DNA of 9,347 nucleotides from Chloroflexota bacterium. GTDB lineage: Bacteria; Chloroflexota; Anaerolineae; Anaerolineales; Anaerolineaceae. Each line of letters opens with the position of its first letter. Within the stretch, counting starts at the first letter, position 1. The notes beneath the pieces are model-generated. The model was not told the DNA's origin. It searched no databases and saw only the letters and a program-made list of their open reading frames with translations. Both the position numbers and the translations under genes were made by a program. Shown piece after piece: positions 5,254 to 9,347 of this stretch. Location: the NCBI GenBank assembly GCA_012797215.1, contig JAAZPN010000080.1, forward strand, positions 1 to 9,347, read 5' to 3'.

Positions 5254-6079
5254 GATCACCCGCAACAGCGGCTTCCGCCTCTTTCTACAAAGCGTGATTG
5301 GAAGAGCCTATCCGCGCATTATTGGAACCCAGCGCGACCTTGCCTGGCTCTTCTTCGACATTTTTCTTCCGTTCATAAGCATGGTCGCCTATGTCTTCAT
5401 CTACCGCGCCCTTAAAGCGCCGGAAGAATACATTGGATTTGTCGTCCTTGGCAGCGCCATGACCGCTTATTGGTTGAATATTTTGTGGGCGATGTCCAGC
5501 CAGCTGTACTGGGAAAAAGAAACCGGCAACCTTGCTCTTTATGTTATCTCTCCCGCCTCCATGATGGCCATCCTGTTTGGGATGGCAAGCGGTGGGCTAT
5601 TTGCTACAACCGTGCGGGCTCTGTTCATCCTCATCATTGGCAACTGGCTTTTTCAGGTCAGTTACACCATAACCAGTTTTTGGGCGCTTTTCTTGGTTTT
5701 TATACTCACCATGGTCGCTTTGTATGGATTGGGTATGATGCTCTCTTCCCTGTTCTTATTGTTCAACCGCGAAGCCTGGCATACCGCTAATCTGCTGCAG
5801 GCGCCGGTGATGCTCTTTTCCGGTTTTTACTTCCCGGTTAAAGTCTTCAACTTTTGGATAGCAGCGGCAGCTTCGCTCATCCCGCTCACGCTTGGCATGG
5901 ATGCGATCCGCCAACTTATTTTCCCTTCCGGAGCCCTGCTGGGTTTTCTGACTGTAAAAGTCGAGTTAATCGTGCTGGCTGTTCTGTCAGTGGTTTTTTT
6001 AGCAGGCGCGTACTTCACGCTCAGGTGGATGGAAAAGCTGGCAATACGCTACGGCCGGATCACGGATAGATTGGGTTGA
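5237..6079 (+). CDS. ABC-2 type transporter permease, first subunit
   Basis: This 280-aa integral membrane protein has about six hydrophobic segments, at about 37-57, 67-87, 109-139, 146-176, 187-200 with 206-220, and 243-262. It shows the ABC-2 hallmarks: an amphipathic N-terminus, a WEKETGNLALYVISP segment (92-106) matching the 'E.e.GTl..l..sP' loop that couples to the ATPase, and FSGFYFPV (194-201) before the last helices. The ATG at 5237 lies inside the end of the ATPase gene, a 17-nt overlap with only a weak purine-rich ribosome-binding stretch, so initiation probably depends on translation of the ATPase. It likely forms a heterodimer with the permease encoded 4 nt downstream. Confidence 0.9.
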   Translation: MALQTKITRNSGFRLFLQSVIGRAYPRIIGTQRDLAWLFFDIFLPFISMVAYVFIYRALKAPEEYIGFVVLGSAMTAYWLNILWAMSSQLYWEKETGNLALYVISPASMMAILFGMASGGLFATTVRALFILIIGNWLFQVSYTITSFWALFLVFILTMVALYGLGMMLSSLFLLFNREAWHTANLLQAPVMLFSGFYFPVKVFNFWIAAAASLIPLTLGMDAIRQLIFPSGALLGFLTVKVELIVLAVLSVVFLAGAYFTLRWMEKLAIRYGRITDRLG

Positions 6080-6083
6080 ATCC

Positions 6084-6968
6084 ATGAGCAGCGCAGAACT
6101 CTCCAAAAACAGCAAAAATCGAACGAGCGCCGCGCAAACCATGCGCGCCAGCGCTTGGTTAGGTTGGAAAATCGAATCAAATTGGACGGATCCGCTGATT
6201 TTCGCTATCTATTCGATCATACGTCCCATCTCTACGGCGGCAATTCTAATCGTGATGTATTTGGTTATTCGGGGCGGGGAATTTAGCAAGCCGGACTTTG
6301 TAAACATGTATGTCGGCAATGCGTTCTTTATTTTGGTCGGCGCGGCGATTCAGGGCGTCTCCTTCGGCATCCTGGATGACCGCGAACATTACCGCACGCT
6401 CAAATATATCTACATAGCCCCAATTCGCGTGCCAGTCTATCTCATTGGCCGCAGTTTGGGAAGCATCCTGGTAGCAGTCTTTTCTGTTCTCATCACGCTG
6501 GTATTTGGCGCGCTCTTCCTAAAAATGCCCATCGTTTTCTCGGAAATAAACTGGGGATTATTAACGACAGCATCTTTTCTGGGCTTATTAGCAATGATCA
6601 GCCTGGGGATCGTTCTGGGCAGTTGGACACTGATCATCAAGAACAACGCCTGGTCTTTAGGTGAAAGCCTTGGGGCAGGTTTGCTCATCTTTTCTGGCGC
6701 GGTGTTTCCGCTCAACGTGCTGCCCATGCCGCTGCAGTGGATTGGCAACGCGCTCCCAATCAGCTACTGGTTGGCATTGATCCGCCGCGCGCTGGTTCCC
6801 GAGATTGGACGAACATACCCGATGTACACTGATTACTCCGATGCGCGGCTCATCCTCATTCTATTGGGGTTTACCCTGATTTACGCGCTCATCGCGGTAT
6901 TGGTTTTCAAGCGTTTTGATTTCATCGCGCGCGAACGCGGCAACATTGACATGGTTTCTAATTACTAA
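6084..6968 (+). CDS. ABC-2 type transporter permease, second subunit
   Basis: This 294-aa integral membrane protein begins with a polar cytoplasmic N-terminus (1-36). About six hydrophobic segments follow, at about 37-62, 76-96, 117-147, 157-186, 194-213, and 256-275. The coupling-loop motif reads DDREHYRTLKYIYIAPI (98-114), equivalent to the same loop of its partner. FSGAVFPLNVLP (203-214) is the counterpart of FSGFYFPV. The presence of two different permeases and one ATPase indicates a heterodimeric ABC-2 exporter. It starts 4 nt after the first permease. Its stop codon overlaps the start of the alkyltransferase in a TAATG junction, so termination-reinitiation is expected. Confidence 0.9.
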   Translation: MSSAELSKNSKNRTSAAQTMRASAWLGWKIESNWTDPLIFAIYSIIRPISTAAILIVMYLVIRGGEFSKPDFVNMYVGNAFFILVGAAIQGVSFGILDDREHYRTLKYIYIAPIRVPVYLIGRSLGSILVAVFSVLITLVFGALFLKMPIVFSEINWGLLTTASFLGLLAMISLGIVLGSWTLIIKNNAWSLGESLGAGLLIFSGAVFPLNVLPMPLQWIGNALPISYWLALIRRALVPEIGRTYPMYTDYSDARLILILLGFTLIYALIAVLVFKRFDFIARERGNIDMVSNY

Positions 6969-7513
6969 TGGCAAATTCCTCCAGCTTTTCCGCGATTAAC
7001 CTGAAAACGCCAGTTGGGATAATCTACCTGCAATCCAGCCCGGACGGCTTGCGCCGCTGCGCTTTTCCTGGCAGCACGGAGATGCTGGCCGCCGAGGATT
7101 TGTTTGCAGCCTACCCCAACACATCTCTGCTAAAAGCGGCTGTCGAACAATTGGGAGAATATTTTTCGGGCGCGCGTCATTCCTTTTCTATCCCGCTTAA
7201 TCTGCGTGGGCTTCCCCCATTCCAGACCCGGGTTTTAATTGCTTGCGCTGCAATCCCGTGGGGGCACACTCTCACCTACGCGCAGCTCGCTGAGGACCTT
7301 TCCTCTCCAGGCGCCAGCCGCGCGGTCGGGTCTGCGCTGGCGCGCAACCCACTGCTGTTATTCATCCCCTGCCACCGCGTCATCGGCTCGGACGGAGCTT
7401 TGCGCGGTTTTGCCGCGCCGGACGGCATCCACGTGAAAGCCTGGCTGCTGCGCCACGAAGGTCTGCACATTGAGCATGAAAAAATCAAACCCCAATCAGG
7501 AGCACATTCATGA
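6968..7513 (+). CDS. ogt: Methylated-DNA-[protein]-cysteine S-methyltransferase
   Basis: This 181-aa DNA repair protein takes the alkyl group from O6-alkylguanine irreversibly onto its own cysteine. The active-site PCHRV (134-138; nucleophile C135) is present, as are the arginine-finger and Asn-hinge motif RAVGSALARNP (118-128) and the helix-turn-helix entry WGHTLTYAQLA (98-108). The substrate-pocket loop LRGFAAPDGIHVKAWLLRHEG (145-165) corresponds to the usual LxGfagG...K..LL..Eg. The N-terminal domain (1-80) is short and lacks Ada-type zinc-binding cysteines, so it is an Ogt/MGMT-type enzyme and not a full Ada regulator. The ATG overlaps the permease stop (TAATG), and its TGA overlaps the era start (ATGA). 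It is therefore translationally embedded between an exporter and Era. The exact ogt versus adaB-type label is a convention. Confidence 0.93.
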   Translation: MANSSSFSAINLKTPVGIIYLQSSPDGLRRCAFPGSTEMLAAEDLFAAYPNTSLLKAAVEQLGEYFSGARHSFSIPLNLRGLPPFQTRVLIACAAIPWGHTLTYAQLAEDLSSPGASRAVGSALARNPLLLFIPCHRVIGSDGALRGFAAPDGIHVKAWLLRHEGLHIEHEKIKPQSGAHS

Positions 7514-8424
7514 GCGAACTATCCCCTGCTTACAAATCCGGTTTTGTGTCGATTGTTGGAAAGCCTAACGCCGGCAAGAGCACCCTCACCAACCGCCTGC
7601 TTGGGCAGCCTGTGGCGGGTGTTTCCGCCAAGCCTCAGACAACGCGCAAGCGCCAGCTGGCAATTCTGACAACAGATGAAGCCCAGATTATCTTCGTGGA
7701 TACTCCTGGCCTGCACGAACCCAAAGACAAGCTGAGCCAGTTCATCAACTCAGAAGCCCAATACGCCTTGCACGACGCGGACCTGATCCTTTTTCTGGCG
7801 GATGCTTCGCAAAAACCAGACAAAATGGATGAAAGCCTGGCAAGCCTGGTCGTGGAAGTGCAAAAAGACATTCCCGTCCTGTTGGTCTTGAATAAGAATG
7901 ACCTGGCGGATAGCAAAACTCTGGCTGCTAACAAAGCTCTATTCGAAAACCTGCTGCCAAATGCGCGCGCTGTCTCCATCTCCGCGCAGACCGGCAACGG
8001 CATCGAAAACTTGCTGCGCGTGGTGCGGGAGATGCTGCCGGAAGGACCGCAGTACTACCCTCCGGACCAGATTACCGAGAGTTTTGAACGCGATATTGCC
8101 GCGGAGATGGTGCGGGCGTCTTGCCTGAGCCTGCTCGAGGAAGAAGTGCCCTACAGCATCGCCGTGCGAACAGACGAGTACTCGGAACGGGAAAACGGCA
8201 TGCTCTATGTCAAGGCTACGATCTTTGTGGAACGAGAAGCCCAGAAAGCGATTGTCATTGGCAAAAACGGGGACATGATTAAGCGCATTGGTTCCGCAGC
8301 GCGCGTGGATATCGAGGCTGTCAGTGGACAGAAAGTATTTCTGGACCTGACCGTAAAACTGCGCAAAGATTGGAAGAACGACCAAGCCTTCCTCAAGGAG
8401 CTGGGGCTTTCCCAGAAATCCTGA
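7510..8424 (+). CDS. era: GTPase Era (16S rRNA-binding, 30S assembly)
   Basis: This 304-aa GTPase binds the 3' end of 16S rRNA and assists late 30S subunit maturation. All G motifs are intact: G1 GKPNAGKS (17-24), switch I/G2 PQTTR (42-46), G3 DTPG (64-67), G4 NKND (128-131), G5 SAQ (158-160). The C-terminal KH domain carries GKNG (251-254) in VIGKNGDMIKRIG and ends with VFLDLTVKLRKDWKND, a hallmark of Era. Length is typical (about 300 aa). A good AGGAG lies 7 nt before the ATG, within the end of the alkyltransferase gene. The 4-nt ATGA overlap links the two. Confidence 0.98.
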   Translation: MSELSPAYKSGFVSIVGKPNAGKSTLTNRLLGQPVAGVSAKPQTTRKRQLAILTTDEAQIIFVDTPGLHEPKDKLSQFINSEAQYALHDADLILFLADASQKPDKMDESLASLVVEVQKDIPVLLVLNKNDLADSKTLAANKALFENLLPNARAVSISAQTGNGIENLLRVVREMLPEGPQYYPPDQITESFERDIAAEMVRASCLSLLEEEVPYSIAVRTDEYSERENGMLYVKATIFVEREAQKAIVIGKNGDMIKRIGSAARVDIEAVSGQKVFLDLTVKLRKDWKNDQAFLKELGLSQKS

Positions 8425-8444
8425 TCGTGGCAGGAGTGGAAAAT

Positions 8445-9119
8445 GTGCTTGTGCCTGCTCTGCTGATCAGCGCCGGATTGAATTGGTACGCGGCCTGGAA
8501 GCTTAAGCTAAAACTATATTACATTACCAAGCCAATGGTCATGCTCTTAATTCTCGCTCTGTTTTTATCTTGGGTTGGCGTGCTTGCGCCGGCGCTGCCT
8601 TTCCTGATTGGGCTCGGCCTTTCTCTGCTCGGGGATATCTTCCTCATCCCGCGGTCCCGAGGCTGGTTCTTCGCCGGGCTGGTGACCTTCTTTTTCGCGC
8701 ATCTTGCCTATATCCACGGTTTCAATGCCGCGCCAGCGCCGCTCCGCCCGACTGTGCTGGTAAGCGCGGGCGCTTTTGCGGTACTGGCAATCTTAAGCGC
8801 ATATGTCATCAGAAAAACCGGAAACAAGCCTGAGCTCAAGCCTATGCGCAGAATTTACCTCCCCTATGGGCTGGTTTTAGTGGTAATGACGGCATCCGCG
8901 TTGTTATGCCTGTTTCGTTTTGATTGGCCTCTGCGCGCAGCTGCTATCAGCGCGTTTGGGGCTGTGCTCTTTCTTTTTTCGGATGCGATGCACGCCGCTG
9001 ACAGATTAGGCAAGCGCATCCCGCGCGTTAAATTCTGGATTATTGCCACCTATCACATCGGGCAGCTGTTGATTGCGCTTGGCGCGGCGCAGTGGGTTTT
9101 GCACCGTTCTTCTTTTTGA
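8445..9119 (+). CDS. YhhN/TMEM86 family membrane protein (lysoplasmalogenase-like)
   Basis: With the GTG start at 8445 this is a 224-aa protein of about eight membrane segments. Family features are YYITKPMVMLLI (25-36), LIGLGLSLLGDIFLI (54-68), FFFAHLAYIHGF (82-93), and LFLFSDAMHAADR (175-187) followed by ATYHIGQLLIALG (201-213). These include the conserved Asp residues of the two 'GD' and 'SD' motifs. Eukaryotic TMEM86 members hydrolyse the vinyl-ether bond of lysoplasmalogens. The bacterial role is less certain. The frame is open back to a TTG at 8370, inside era. The GTG at 8445 is preferred because AGGAG (8432-8436) lies 8 nt upstream, the length then fits the family, and the gene clears era by 20 nt. 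It is probably the last gene of the operon. Confidence 0.85.
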   Translation: MLVPALLISAGLNWYAAWKLKLKLYYITKPMVMLLILALFLSWVGVLAPALPFLIGLGLSLLGDIFLIPRSRGWFFAGLVTFFFAHLAYIHGFNAAPAPLRPTVLVSAGAFAVLAILSAYVIRKTGNKPELKPMRRIYLPYGLVLVVMTASALLCLFRFDWPLRAAAISAFGAVLFLFSDAMHAADRLGKRIPRVKFWIIATYHIGQLLIALGAAQWVLHRSSF

Positions 9120-9125
9120 GGCGTC

Positions 9126-9157
9126 GCCCTTCCGCTCGAGGGCAAAGGCACGATTTT
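9126..9157 (+). terminator. Weak candidate terminator after the yhhN-like gene
   Basis: GCCCT (9126-9130) pairs with AGGGC (9139-9143); a further T-G wobble is possible. A TTTTT run lies at 9153-9157, about 10 nt beyond the stem. The stem is short and the T run distant, so partial read-through into the next gene is likely if this works at all. Confidence 0.25.
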
Positions 9158-9163
9158 TCGACA

Positions 9164-9172
9164 TGTTATAAT
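9164..9172 (+). promoter_or_regulatory. Extended -10 promoter upstream of the DUF4870-like gene
   Basis: TGTTATAAT is a perfect extended -10 element (TG, one base, TATAAT at 9167-9172). No good -35 hexamer lies 16-18 nt upstream, which is common for extended -10 promoters. Transcription would start near 9179. That leaves a leader of about 30 nt carrying AGGAG (9197-9201) before the ATG at 9211. It indicates that the last gene in the window starts its own transcript. Confidence 0.65.
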
Positions 9173-9210
9173 GGCTCATAATTCCCATACGAATTCAGGA
9201 GTGCTTTGTA

Positions 9211-9347
9211 ATGAGTGAAGAACCGACCGTCGAAACCGAAATAACCCAGGATGATCGCCTTTGGGCAACTCTCTCCTACATTTTTTCGCCCGTGGTGCCC
9301 ATAGTGCTGCTTTTTCTCGCCAAGAAAAGAACGCGTCCGTTCATTAA
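9211..9347 (+). CDS. DUF4870-like small membrane protein (partial, C-terminus outside window)
   Basis: Forty-five full codons are visible from the ATG at 9211, with AGGAG 9 nt upstream. An acidic, polar N-terminus (MSEEPTVETEITQDD) is followed by RLWATLSYIFSPVVPIVLLFLAKKRTRPFI. This matches the opening of the DUF4870/Tic20-like family: 'e+.wA.l.hl..l.....plil.l.kk.+.pfv', the first membrane helix, and a basic turn before the segment that normally continues '..h..ea..f'. Such proteins are about 100-130 aa with three or four membrane helices and no established biochemical activity. The gene has its own promoter (9164-9172). Confidence 0.75.
   Translation, partial: MSEEPTVETEITQDDRLWATLSYIFSPVVPIVLLFLAKKRTRPFI

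Noticed and set aside
7939..8385. Minus-strand open frame of 148 codons opposite era
   Set aside because: It lies entirely within the strongly conserved era gene and shows no independent start signal or domain.
8370..8444. Upstream TTG start of the YhhN-like protein inside era
   Set aside because: It would overlap era by 55 nt and add 25 residues unlike the family. The GTG at 8445 has AGGAG 8 nt upstream.

Overview
The window looks like ordinary chromosomal housekeeping DNA from a free-living bacterium. The best guess is Chloroflexota of the Anaerolineae type. This rests on the combination of a dnaX-ybaB pair preceded by a membrane-anchored lamin-tail-domain protein, a DrrA/NodI-like exporter of the 'GG in place of Q-loop Gln' kind, and moderate GC with dense short-spaced operons. 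It is an inference without any database search. No phage, transposase, CRISPR, rRNA or tRNA signal was seen.

Left half (minus strand). Reading right to left, a purine-type phosphoribosyltransferase (3452-4006) is followed after 24 nt by an unusual two-part protein (2741-3427) with a HicB-like N-terminal half and a DinB-like C-terminal half. A 338-nt intergenic region (2403-2740) comes next. Then comes a compact operon: a lamin-tail-domain (LTD) membrane protein (1890-2402), dnaX (253-1878) and ybaB/ebfC (251 to beyond the left edge), with gaps of 11 nt and 1 nt. DnaX loads the sliding clamp during replication. YbaB is a small DNA-binding protein classically paired with dnaX and recR.

Right half (plus strand). 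A divergent region (4007-4248) separates the minus-strand genes from a tightly packed plus-strand operon. This holds an ABC-2 type exporter ATPase (4249-5253), two ABC-2 permeases (5237-6079, 6084-6968), an O6-alkylguanine-DNA alkyltransferase (6968-7513), the ribosome-assembly GTPase Era (7510-8424) and a YhhN-family membrane protein (8445-9119). Several junctions overlap (17 nt, TAATG, ATGA), which implies translational coupling. A separate promoter with a perfect extended -10 element then precedes the start of a DUF4870-like membrane protein (9211 to beyond the right edge).

The non-coding signals most worth checking are these. (1) A possible plus-strand small RNA at about 2598-2733 has its own promoter-like elements and a strong intrinsic terminator, in the gap upstream of the dnaX operon. 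(2) A nested palindrome followed by T6 lies on the minus strand at 4084-4144, in the leader of the phosphoribosyltransferase gene. (3) A 10-bp direct repeat with an 11-bp period overlaps the -10 of the exporter operon. The most unusual protein is the HicB-DinB fusion, whose predicted DinB metal ligands appear to be lost.
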